Assembly (NCBI GenBank): GCA_005779435.1 | Contig: SXJH01000175.1 | Location: 1 to 18,973, forward strand | Reading direction: 5' to 3' | Length of the DNA stretch: 18,973 nt | Origin: Nitrosomonas sp. | Lineage (GTDB): Bacteria > Pseudomonadota > Gammaproteobacteria > Burkholderiales > Nitrosomonadaceae | Shown: positions 1 through 7,846 of the stretch, in pieces | Layout of the letters: every line of letters starts with the position of its first letter | Numbering within the stretch: position 1 is the first letter of the stretch | Notes under the pieces: model-generated | The model's input: the letters and a program-made list of their open reading frames with translations, nothing else | What the model was told of the DNA's origin: nothing | Database searches by the model: none | Made by a program: the position numbers and the translations under genes

Positions 1-116
1 CCCGACGGCCAGCGCGAACCCACGAGCGCGGCATGGCACTTTTTCTCCGTTCCATAACGTTCCATGAACTCAGTCATCGACAATCCTTTTTGAAACTGAA
101 TCTTGTTGATACCCAT
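1..116 (-). CDS. IS1595-family transposase, N-terminal fragment (runs off the window)
   Basis: The first 38 codons read on the minus strand from ATG at 116. The protein begins MGINKIQFQKGLSMTEF and continues with RYGTEKKC and SRWPSG. This is the typical N-terminus of IS1595-family transposases: a short helix, then a YGTE..C segment leading into a zinc-ribbon domain (known of the family; the zinc ribbon itself lies outside the window). A good ribosome-binding site, AAAGGAG, lies at 124-130, seven bases before the start, so the start is well supported. The catalytic DDN/DDE region is not visible, so I cannot say whether the element is intact. It faces away from the glycan-export operon that begins about 200 bases to its right, and its insertion may mark the left boundary of that operon. 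Confidence 0.85.
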   Translation of the reverse strand, partial: MGINKIQFQKGLSMTEFMERYGTEKKCHAALVGSRWPS

Positions 117-156
117 TGCGCATCTCCTTTCGTTGGAATGCACTTATTATCCATAA

Positions 157-183
157 CAGTAGGCTCAAAAAATGAGCCTACTG
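157..183. repeat. Perfect 11-bp inverted repeat (hairpin) beside the transposase gene
   Basis: The arms CAGTAGGCTCA (157-167) and TGAGCCTACTG (173-183) are perfect complements around a five-base A loop. There is no T-run after either arm, so it is a poor intrinsic terminator. It lies 41 bases upstream of the transposase start. It may be part of the insertion sequence's terminal region or a transcription-blocking hairpin. I cannot define the insertion-sequence end or a target duplication from this window. Confidence 0.6.
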
Positions 184-314
184 AACATTGTGGCTAATCA
201 TGTATTGCTTTGATTGAGCGCCTCTTCGGCAGGCTGTGGCAACGAATCGGAACAACAATCCGCTTATTTTTGTGAATATCTGCGATAATTCGCTATCCAT
301 TCTTTTTTGCTTTC
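184..314 (+). other. Leader region of the glycan-export operon
   Basis: I see no gene in these 131 bases. They must carry or adjoin the promoter of the wzm operon, unless that promoter lies to the left. An extended minus-10-like string, TGCGATAAT, lies at 281-289 but has no convincing minus-35 partner. There is no clear Shine-Dalgarno sequence before the wzm start. Confidence 0.3.
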
Positions 315-1142
315 TTGCCGCTGTTGTTAAAGATTAATCCGCTTAATATTTTTCTTAGCCTATGGCGGCATCGCCCGTTGATTCTGCAATTGTCGCAACG
401 AGAAATCGCCGGGCGTTACCGTGGATCGTTCCTCGGGTTATTATGGTCGTTCATTACGCCCTTATTGATGCTGGCGATTTACACTTTCGTATTTAGCATC
501 GTATTCAAAGTCCGGATAGATCCCGGCAGCATCGACGACGACCGCTTTGCTTTTGCCTTGGCTTTGTTCTCAGGCTTGATTTTCTACAACTTTTTCTCGG
601 AATGCCTTTCGCGTTCACCCGGGCTTATCGTCGGCAATGTCAATTACGTCAAGAAAATCATATTCCCCTTGGAAATTCTGCCTTGGGTTACCGTCATTTC
701 CGCCCTTTTTCATGCCTGCACCAGCTTTATCATCCTGCTGCTCTTTTTGCTCATCATCGAACATCCGTTTCATTGGACATTGATTTATCTGCCCATCATC
801 GTATTTCCATTCGTATTGCTGACGCTGGGATTATCCTGGTTTCTGGCTTCAATCGGTGTTTTCGTTCGCGATATCGGTCAATTCATCGGCTTGATACTCA
901 CCGCCCTGCTGTTCATGAGCCCCATTTTTTACTCGGCGGCGGCGTTGCCGGAAGCCTTGCGCGATTATTTGTTCCTGAATCCGCTGACTTTCATCATAGA
1001 GCAAGCGCGTGCGGTATTGCTGTACGGCCAAGGGCCCGACTGGCCGGGATTGCTTGTTTATTATGCAATTGCCCTATCGACGGCTTATGCCGGTCTTGTG
1101 TGGTTTGAGAAAACACGCAAAGGATTTGCCGATGTGCTCTAA
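315..1142 (+). CDS. wzm: ABC-2 type polysaccharide/O-antigen export permease (Wzm-like)
   Basis: This 275-residue inner-membrane protein is the permease half of an ABC transporter that exports finished lipid-linked glycan (O-antigen or a similar polysaccharide) from cytoplasm to periplasm. The N-terminal segment SQREIAGRYRGSFLGLLWSF is the hallmark of the family. About six hydrophobic spans follow, near residues 37-60, 80-100, 117-145, 155-180, 190-212 and 245-262. The length is normal for Wzm. The start used is TTG at 315, because an in-frame stop lies at 273-275 and no upstream ATG is available. No good ribosome-binding site is visible, so the exact start is uncertain. The 3' end overlaps the ATPase gene by 11 bases, which indicates translational coupling. 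TagG-type teichoic acid permeases are related, but the Gram-negative context favours Wzm. Confidence 0.88.
   Translation: MPLLLKINPLNIFLSLWRHRPLILQLSQREIAGRYRGSFLGLLWSFITPLLMLAIYTFVFSIVFKVRIDPGSIDDDRFAFALALFSGLIFYNFFSECLSRSPGLIVGNVNYVKKIIFPLEILPWVTVISALFHACTSFIILLLFLLIIEHPFHWTLIYLPIIVFPFVLLTLGLSWFLASIGVFVRDIGQFIGLILTALLFMSPIFYSAAALPEALRDYLFLNPLTFIIEQARAVLLYGQGPDWPGLLVYYAIALSTAYAGLVWFEKTRKGFADVL
1119..1124 (+). promoter_or_regulatory. Shine-Dalgarno site that sets the wzt start
   Basis: AAAGGA lies seven bases before ATG 1132, inside the end of wzm. It supports 1132 over the longer open frame that begins at 1009, whose extra residues match no ABC-ATPase sequence. Confidence 0.6.
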
Positions 1143-2418
1143 ATTTGCAAATCCCGGGGCCGCCATAGACGCTGTCCGGTTGTCCAAATGCTATCAACTG
1201 TACAGTCATCCGCGCGATCGCCTGAAGCAATTTCTGTGGCCGCATCGCTGGCTGGGTTCAAAGCAATATTACCGCGAATTATGGGCGTTAAACGACGTCA
1301 ATTTATCGGTGATGCACGGCGAAGTGGTCGGCATCGTGGGCCAAAACGGTTCCGGAAAATCGACGCTATTGCAATTGGTCTGCGGTACGCTGACGCCGAC
1401 GCACGGCGAAGTCAACGTATCCGGACGGATCGCCGCGCTGTTGGAACTGGGCGCAGGGTTTAACCCCGAGTTCACCGGTCGGGAAAATATCGTGATGAGC
1501 GCGGCTATCTTGGGTCTCACCCCAGCCGAGATTGCCGACCGCATCGAAAATATCATCGATTTCTCCGGCGTGCGCGATTTCATCGATCAGCCGGTTAAAA
1601 CCTATTCCAGCGGCATGTACGTCCGCCTGGCTTTTTCGGTTGCGATTAACGTCGATCCCGATATTTTGGTGATCGACGAGGCGTTGTCGGTCGGCGACGG
1701 CGCATTCGCGCGCAAATCGTTTTCCCGCATCATGGAAATGCGCGACGCCGGAAAAACCATTTTATTTTGCTCGCACTCGCTGTTTCAGGTCGAATCCCTG
1801 TGCGCCCGCGCGATTTGGATTCACCAGGGAAAAATCGTTTTAGACGATGCATCGCCGCAAGTGGTGTCCGCTTATCAGGCGTTTCTCGATAAAAACTCGC
1901 CCGATTTGACGCTCGATAGACCGGTAGCCGACCATAACGGCACACCGGTTGGTAGCGGAGCTGCATTCGGCAGCGCGCATCTTGAAAAAGTAAAACTCCA
2001 GGTCAACGGTGCCGATACGCCGCACGCCATCATCAATAGCGGAGAAACCGGCATTGCGATAGAAATCGCTTTCGCTTCGGATCCGGCATTGCCCTGCCCC
2101 ACTGTTGCGATGACACTGCAAGCCAAGGATGGACGCACCATTACCAGTGCCGCAACCTGGGAAGACCGAATCGATTTGCCGCGCTCGCATGACGGGAAGA
2201 GCCGGGTTTGGTTGAAACTGGATCGATTGCCGTTGCTTAAAGGGGAATATTCCATCAGCATTTACTTACTGTGCGAACGCGGCATCCACTTGTACGATTC
2301 GGCAGAAAGCTTAGCCAATCTGCAAGTCGTTCAGAACGGGCGCTTGCAGGGTTATTTTTCCATTCCGCATCAATGGGAAACCAACGCGATTATCACGACC
2401 GATGACCCAAACAATTAA
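1132..2418 (+). CDS. wzt: ABC transporter ATPase with C-terminal glycan-binding region (Wzt-like)
   Basis: This 428-residue cytoplasmic ATPase powers the Wzm permease. Residues about 10-245 form the nucleotide-binding domain: Walker A GQNGSGKS near 70-77, the degenerate signature YSSGM near 158-162, Walker B DILVIDE near 177-183, and the H-loop histidine in CSHS near 215. The Wzt-type insert YYRELWALNDV precedes the core. Residues about 250-428 form an extra beta-rich C-terminal region. In O8/O9-type systems (family knowledge) this domain recognises the chemical cap on the non-reducing end of the glycan, so export is tied to chain completion. The start overlaps wzm by 11 bases, and the end overlaps the methyltransferase/acetyltransferase gene by 17 bases. 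The three genes therefore look like one operon, and the downstream enzyme is a candidate for making the feature that this domain recognises. Confidence 0.9.
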   Translation: MCSKFANPGAAIDAVRLSKCYQLYSHPRDRLKQFLWPHRWLGSKQYYRELWALNDVNLSVMHGEVVGIVGQNGSGKSTLLQLVCGTLTPTHGEVNVSGRIAALLELGAGFNPEFTGRENIVMSAAILGLTPAEIADRIENIIDFSGVRDFIDQPVKTYSSGMYVRLAFSVAINVDPDILVIDEALSVGDGAFARKSFSRIMEMRDAGKTILFCSHSLFQVESLCARAIWIHQGKIVLDDASPQVVSAYQAFLDKNSPDLTLDRPVADHNGTPVGSGAAFGSAHLEKVKLQVNGADTPHAIINSGETGIAIEIAFASDPALPCPTVAMTLQAKDGRTITSAATWEDRIDLPRSHDGKSRVWLKLDRLPLLKGEYSISIYLLCERGIHLYDSAESLANLQVVQNGRLQGYFSIPHQWETNAIITTDDPNN

Positions 2419-4219
2419 TTCCGATCCACCGGGAAATACGCTGCTTTACCGGCAAGCCGATCCTGCCGATACAGCGCCGGGAGCACCATCGCCATTCGGA
2501 AATCTGATTTTCCCGCTGAATGTTTATGCGCATGCCATGCTGCTGCAGGAAGGAAAAGCCGCCTATTTGCATTACGGCTTGTTTCAGAATGACCAAGCAG
2601 GCTTGCAAGCGGCGCAACAATATTCGACCGACCTGCTGACGGCACGGCTGCCATCGCCGCCTTGCCGTATTCTGGAAGTCGGGGTTGGCTTGGGCGCGAC
2701 GATTTCCTTACTAAGCCAGCGCGGCTATGCCATTCAAGGCATCACACCCGACGCCGGACAAATCGCCTATATCCGGCAAACATTGGGAGCGCAAGCGCCT
2801 GTCGGCTGCCAATCGCTGGAAGACTTTCAAGCGCAACGGGAAAGTTTTAACGTCGTCTTGTTTCAGGAATCCGCACAATATATAGAGCCGATGGTTATTT
2901 TCGACAAGGCATCGGATTTGCTTTCTCCCGCCGGAGATTTGTTCATCCTTGACGAATTCACCCTGAAGCACGATGAAACCGGCACTGCGGGATTGCATTA
3001 TCTGAACCATTTCATCGCACTGGCCGCAAGATTCGGGTTTGAATTGATCGAACACAAGAATCTATCGGCACTGGCCGCTCCCACGCTGGCTTATCTGCTG
3101 AAGATTATCGATACGCACCGGAATCGCCTGATTCGAGATCTGCCGGTCAGTGAAGAACAGCTTGATCGGCTGAATGCATCCAATCGCGTTTATCAACAGA
3201 AGTATGCCAGCGGGCACTACGGCTATGCATTGCTGCATTTTAGAAAAACAAAAGAACCCACGTGGCGCTTGAGCACGCTCAAGGATGAACAAATTTCGCA
3301 CATGCAGAATCTATTTGAAGAAACGTTCAATCAACCAATGCCGCCCGCCTTCTGGCAATGGAAATACCCTGCAAATTCGGGACGGGAAATCGGTATCTGG
3401 CGGGAAAATCGCTTGGCAGGCCATTACGGCGGCATTGGCCGGAACATTTTATTTTTCGGCCAGCCGCAAACGGCGGTACAAATCGGCGATGTCATGGTGG
3501 ATACGAAAGAACGGGGTGCATTCACCCGGAAAGGCCCTTTTTTTCTAATGGCCGCTACATTTCTGGAACGTTATATCGGTTTTGGGCGACAATTTCTGAT
3601 CGGCTTCGGTTTTCCCAACGACCGCGCCATGAAAGTGGCCGAACATCTTAAACTCTATGCCGAAGTCGGGCGTATGGTCGAAATTTCCTGGCGCCCGCGC
3701 ACAAAATTTCCGCTATGGAAAACACGCCTGCACATACTGAACCGCGACCAAGCCGGCTTTGCGGCAACTGTCGTCAACGACTGCTGGCTACGCATGTCAG
3801 CCGATTTCCGCAACGCCATCATCGGTGTCCGCGATTGGCCGTATCTTCAACACCGCTATCTGAATCACCCGCACCAGCCGTATCAAATCGTGCTGATAAA
3901 AAATCGCTTCAACGCAGAAACGCGGGGGATATTGGTATTACGCTACGACCATGACGATTGCGAGATTATCGATATTATCGCGCCGTTAGTTGAAATCCCG
4001 TTATTAGTCACTCACGCCAGGCGGTTAGCCGGGATGCATGGGGCCAAGCGGGTGTTTTGTCAAATTACCGAGAATTTCGCCGCTCATTTCGCCGCAGCCG
4101 GGGGAAATCAAGCGCCGGTCAATATCAGGATTCCGGCCAACATTTGGAGCAACGGCCCTTCAGTGGAAACACTGAAAGACCGTTGGTGGTTGATGAGCGG
4201 AGACAAGGATTTTCGATAA
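2402..4219 (+). CDS. Fused SAM-dependent methyltransferase and GNAT-type N-acetyltransferase
   Basis: This 605-residue cytoplasmic protein has two enzymatic parts. Residues about 85-250 form a class I methyltransferase fold: motif I LEVGVGLGA at 91-99, an acidic post-I strand at GITPD (113-117) and a motif-IV-like FNVVLFQES near 149-157. Residues about 289-600 resemble a GNAT acyltransferase of the long, double-domain kind: an entry helix at LKDEQISHMQNLFEETF, the FWQWKYP segment, a central strand IGDVMVDTKERG, and GFPNDRAMK later. It overlaps wzt by 17 bases and is the last gene of the operon. By analogy with cap-forming enzymes in Wzm/Wzt systems, I infer that it methylates and/or acylates the glycan or a sugar precursor. 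Acceptor and acyl donor are unknown. The start at ATG 2402 has only a weak ribosome-binding site, consistent with coupled translation. Confidence 0.75.
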   Translation: MTQTINSDPPGNTLLYRQADPADTAPGAPSPFGNLIFPLNVYAHAMLLQEGKAAYLHYGLFQNDQAGLQAAQQYSTDLLTARLPSPPCRILEVGVGLGATISLLSQRGYAIQGITPDAGQIAYIRQTLGAQAPVGCQSLEDFQAQRESFNVVLFQESAQYIEPMVIFDKASDLLSPAGDLFILDEFTLKHDETGTAGLHYLNHFIALAARFGFELIEHKNLSALAAPTLAYLLKIIDTHRNRLIRDLPVSEEQLDRLNASNRVYQQKYASGHYGYALLHFRKTKEPTWRLSTLKDEQISHMQNLFEETFNQPMPPAFWQWKYPANSGREIGIWRENRLAGHYGGIGRNILFFGQPQTAVQIGDVMVDTKERGAFTRKGPFFLMAATFLERYIGFGRQFLIGFGFPNDRAMKVAEHLKLYAEVGRMVEISWRPRTKFPLWKTRLHILNRDQAGFAATVVNDCWLRMSADFRNAIIGVRDWPYLQHRYLNHPHQPYQIVLIKNRFNAETRGILVLRYDHDDCEIIDIIAPLVEIPLLVTHARRLAGMHGAKRVFCQITENFAAHFAAAGGNQAPVNIRIPANIWSNGPSVETLKDRWWLMSGDKDFR

Positions 4220-4248
4220 CCTCGGTGCAATAACACCGGGAATCGTTG

Positions 4249-7200
4249 TTATTTCATGCTATGCAAGCAACGCTCAATCCACTGCCCCGTCAATTTCTCC
4301 TGCACGGTATTCTGACGCAGACGCGTTGCCAGTCCTGGAAAATCCACTTGATCGAGCGGTTGATCCTGATTGAAGCATGAGAACACATAGGTGATTTTCC
4401 CGGTTTCCGGATCTTGATGCGGCTGCAGACACTGCGCGCAAATTTCCTTCATCATGCACTGCATCGGCGAGTTGATCGAACCGATGGCAAAGTGATCCGC
4501 TTTCAGATAAGGCTTCAATTGATAATGCCGCGCCACACCGACAGCCGCCATCATACGATCGGAGCCGATGGCGATGATATGACCGGCATCGCTCAATGCA
4601 ACCGGGCGTTCACCCAATTCGCCGCTGGCGTACGCCACCATCGCTTGCACAATGTTCCCGGTAAAGCTTTTATCTTGCGGACGAGTAGGGGTGAATCCGG
4701 GTGCTTCGTCGCAGCACCAAACCACGATATCCGCAGCCGCTTCGATTTCCGCCACTTTGTATCGATCCGCCAGTTTCTTGTACCCGGCAAAATACAGCAC
4801 TTTTGACCCGGCTGCGCGCGCAGCGGCGCCGATTGAGAACAACACGGCATTGCCCAAGCCGCCGCCGACCAGCACCACGGTTTCATTGGCAGGAATTTCC
4901 GTCGGCGTACCGGTGGGACCCATCAATACCACCGGTTCACCCGGTTTCAACGACATGCATAGATTGGACGAGCCGCCCATTTCCAGCACAATCAGCGAAA
5001 CCAGGCCTTGCTTCAAATCGACCGATGCTCCCGTCAACGCCAGGCCCTCCATCGCCAACCGGGTATCGTTGCCGACCATGGCCTGTGCCGCATAATTCTG
5101 GAAGCGATAAAATTGTCCGGGCCGGAAATGCTCCGCCGCCATCGGGGCATGCACCACCACTTCGACAATGTTCGGCGCCAGCCTTTCCACTTTATGCACG
5201 ATTGGCCGCAATTGCCGGTTGAGTTCGTCGAAGAATTGTTGCGTAGTTTGTATCGATGCCGGGCGTACGCGCTCCAGAACGCGATTGACGATCGGATACC
5301 CTTGCTTGGCGCTCGACATCGCCTTCACCACATTACCCGAGAAAGACGGATGCAAATCGCCGAAGAAACTGATGAAACGTCCATCCTGTCCGTCCCGGTA
5401 GCGGCTGAGCAATACTGCCGGGTTATCCGGCTTGGGATTGGCATAAGCCGGTTTCACCGGATTGCCATCCTCATCGCAAGCATTGAAATACCGGCCATCG
5501 ACTTGGTAATTGTCCTCGTCTTCGCGCGCCAACACGGTGTTCGGCTGCGTTCCTGCAGCGACCAGCAAAGCGCGCGCAGCCAATTCCACTTCACCGCTAT
5601 CTTGCCATTGGCCGGTCTCATCCTGCTTTTGTACCGCAAATCGCACCGATTGCGTATGCCCCCACTGATCCACATTGACACGCACCGGCGTCATGCCCTC
5701 GGCAAACCAGATGCCTTCCTCGAGCGCCTTCTCGACTTCCTCGTGATTCAAAGTATAAGACGGGCTATCGATCAGGCGCTTGCGATATGCAATCGTTGCA
5801 CCGCCCCAGGATTGCATTAACCCGATGATATTCGCATGACGTCCTTCCCGTTCCGCAGCTTGCCGTTCCGCACGGATCGCTCGGGCATGCTGCAGAAACT
5901 CGTCGGCAATCGCTTGCTCTTCCGCATCCCAAACATTGCGCACGGACGCTTCGCCTTGCGCTGCCGCAAGAATTTCGTAGCGTTTCAAAAACTTCTCAAC
6001 CTGCACCGGATAATAGGCCAATGCTTCGGTTGCGGTATCGATCGCGGTTAAGCCGCCGCCCACCACAACCACCGGCAGGCGCAACTGCATGTTCGCAATC
6101 GAATCGCCCTGCCCCGCACCGGTCAACTGCAACCCCATCAAAAAATCCGATGCAGCCCGCACGCCGCGCGCCAATCCGTTCGGCAGATTCAGAACGGTGG
6201 GGCGTCCTGCACCTGCCGCCAAGGCGACATGATCGAATCCCATCGCGAAAGCATCGTCGGTCGTCAACGTGCCGCCAAAACGCACGCCGCCGAATAAGGC
6301 GAACTCTTCTCGCCGCTCCAGCAGCAAGCGAATCAATTTCAGGAAATTTTTATTCCAGCGCACGGTAATCCCGTATTCGGCCACGCCGCCAAAACCGGCC
6401 GCCATGCGCTGCCCCAGATCTTCCTCCAACGCGCTTGCAAGCCGGATCGCTTTGAACGGCACGCGCTCGCCTTTTTGATTGACGCCTGAAATATCTTCCG
6501 GCAACGGTTCGATTTTAAGACCGTCGATACCGACCACGGTATGCCCTTCGTTCATCAAGTGATGCGCCAGCGTATATCCGGCAGGCCCCATGCCGACAAC
6601 CAGCACCTTGCGTCCCGATGCCGGTTTTGGAACCGGACGGCGCAAATTCAAAGGATTCCAACGCGTCAACAAACTGTAAATTTCAAATCCCCACGGCAAT
6701 GCCAGCACATCTTTCAGCGTGCGCGTTTCAGCTTGCGGTATATCCACCGGGTCTTGCTTCTGATAAATGCACGATTTCATGCAATCGTTACAGATGCGGT
6801 GGCCGGTACCGGCGCACATCGGATTATCCAGCACGATCATCGCCAAACTGCCGACAGCGACGCCTTGGGTTTTCAGCTTGTGAAATTCGGAAATGCGCTC
6901 TTCCAGCGGACAGCCTGCCAACAAAGCGCCTAATTCGCTTTTCTTGAACGTTGCCGGTTCGTCGGGCGATTTCGATTTTTGCTTCAATCCTTTCGAACAG
7001 GAATCCTTGCCTTGCTCGTGACACCAAATGCAATAGTTGGCTTCGTCCAATGCACCCATCAAATCGGTGCCTTGATCGGTCAGGGAAAATCCGTTGCGCT
7101 CGCGCAAATGATTCAGCCGATGCACGGGATAACCTGCGGATTCATCGGTATCCAGCGTCAATAAATGCTGAAAATCCAATTTGGCGGGCGACTTGAACAA

Positions 7201-7797
7201 AATGCCCTGGGAAGTATGCTGCTGACCTTCGGATGTTCGCAACGCCCAAGCGGCATAGTGCAACGCTTTATTCAACCGGGCGTCGTTTTCAGCCTCGGCA
7301 TCCATCCACTGCGCAATCTTCGTTGCAAACGCCAATTCCGAGAAGCTTTCGCCAAATTCGGCAGCCAGTTCTTTTTCCAACGCAAAGCCATTAACCGCCG
7401 CCAGCTCTTCATCGCTGACTTTTGTCTTGGCGCGGCGTTGCACGAATTGCCGTTTACAAAAATACAGCGGCGCCAATGCGTGATGCTTGGCGGCAAGCTG
7501 CTGCACCTCGTTTTCAATATTGAACAACCGGGCAACAAAATCCTCCACCCACGGCGCAATATCGATCAATAGCGCGGAATCGTCCTTGGGCGGCAACTCA
7601 TCGGGATGAGCGCGCGCATGCTCCAATCGCTTGAACAATACTTCGTCGCCGGTACGCAGAAAATCCAGAAAGATCCGATCCAGCCTGCTCAGACCGGATC
7701 GGCTGTATAGATCGGCGATCGTGAATTCAAAATTTAAATCGGGTGAAGCTGCAAAACTTTCTTGTTGGTTGTACAACGTTGCATCTGTTTTTATCAT
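4249..7797 (-). CDS. Giant iron-sulfur flavoprotein oxidoreductase, a one-chain fusion of GltD/NfnB-like and FNR/NfnA-like parts
   Basis: This is a 1182-residue soluble protein. Residues 1-250 are an unrecognised helical N-terminus. Cysteine clusters follow: C256/C259/C267, C296, and C328/C336/C339/C343, suited to [4Fe-4S] clusters as in GltD-type enzymes. Residues about 395-900 form a GltD-like flavoprotein with an FAD-binding VLVVGMGPAG (398-407) and a second dinucleotide-binding VVVVGGGLTA (576-585). Residues about 880-1105 form a ferredoxin-reductase-like module with a flavin-contact RPGQFYRF and a nucleotide-binding VVLVGGGLGNA. The C-terminus has a PyrK/NfnA-type [2Fe-2S] set, C1114/C1120/C1123/C1141. 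The natural reading is NAD(P)H/ferredoxin electron transfer, possibly bifurcating; that is inference. It starts 49 bases after the REC-EAL gene and may be co-transcribed with it. The ATG at 7797 has no strong ribosome-binding site. Confidence 0.82.
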   Translation of the reverse strand: MIKTDATLYNQQESFAASPDLNFEFTIADLYSRSGLSRLDRIFLDFLRTGDEVLFKRLEHARAHPDELPPKDDSALLIDIAPWVEDFVARLFNIENEVQQLAAKHHALAPLYFCKRQFVQRRAKTKVSDEELAAVNGFALEKELAAEFGESFSELAFATKIAQWMDAEAENDARLNKALHYAAWALRTSEGQQHTSQGILFKSPAKLDFQHLLTLDTDESAGYPVHRLNHLRERNGFSLTDQGTDLMGALDEANYCIWCHEQGKDSCSKGLKQKSKSPDEPATFKKSELGALLAGCPLEERISEFHKLKTQGVAVGSLAMIVLDNPMCAGTGHRICNDCMKSCIYQKQDPVDIPQAETRTLKDVLALPWGFEIYSLLTRWNPLNLRRPVPKPASGRKVLVVGMGPAGYTLAHHLMNEGHTVVGIDGLKIEPLPEDISGVNQKGERVPFKAIRLASALEEDLGQRMAAGFGGVAEYGITVRWNKNFLKLIRLLLERREEFALFGGVRFGGTLTTDDAFAMGFDHVALAAGAGRPTVLNLPNGLARGVRAASDFLMGLQLTGAGQGDSIANMQLRLPVVVVGGGLTAIDTATEALAYYPVQVEKFLKRYEILAAAQGEASVRNVWDAEEQAIADEFLQHARAIRAERQAAEREGRHANIIGLMQSWGGATIAYRKRLIDSPSYTLNHEEVEKALEEGIWFAEGMTPVRVNVDQWGHTQSVRFAVQKQDETGQWQDSGEVELAARALLVAAGTQPNTVLAREDEDNYQVDGRYFNACDEDGNPVKPAYANPKPDNPAVLLSRYRDGQDGRFISFFGDLHPSFSGNVVKAMSSAKQGYPIVNRVLERVRPASIQTTQQFFDELNRQLRPIVHKVERLAPNIVEVVVHAPMAAEHFRPGQFYRFQNYAAQAMVGNDTRLAMEGLALTGASVDLKQGLVSLIVLEMGGSSNLCMSLKPGEPVVLMGPTGTPTEIPANETVVLVGGGLGNAVLFSIGAAARAAGSKVLYFAGYKKLADRYKVAEIEAAADIVVWCCDEAPGFTPTRPQDKSFTGNIVQAMVAYASGELGERPVALSDAGHIIAIGSDRMMAAVGVARHYQLKPYLKADHFAIGSINSPMQCMMKEICAQCLQPHQDPETGKITYVFSCFNQDQPLDQVDFPGLATRLRQNTVQEKLTGQWIERCLHSMK

Positions 7798-7846
7798 AAT
7801 CAGTTTTCAATATTTTATTGTTCTTGCTGTGCCATAGGGTGGTGTT

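Noticed and set aside
602..1108. Plus-strand open frame of 168 residues inside wzm
   Set aside because: It is an out-of-frame shadow of a gene with clear membrane-protein and family features.
1009..1131. Upstream extension of wzt
   Set aside because: The extra 41 residues overlap wzm, match no ABC-ATPase N-terminus, and a good ribosome-binding site precedes ATG 1132.
4220..4248. Possible terminator between the convergent methyltransferase/acetyltransferase and flavoprotein genes
   Set aside because: Only weak, overlapping inverted repeats (CGGTG/CACCG and AATAACA/TGTTATT) are present, without a proper T-run.
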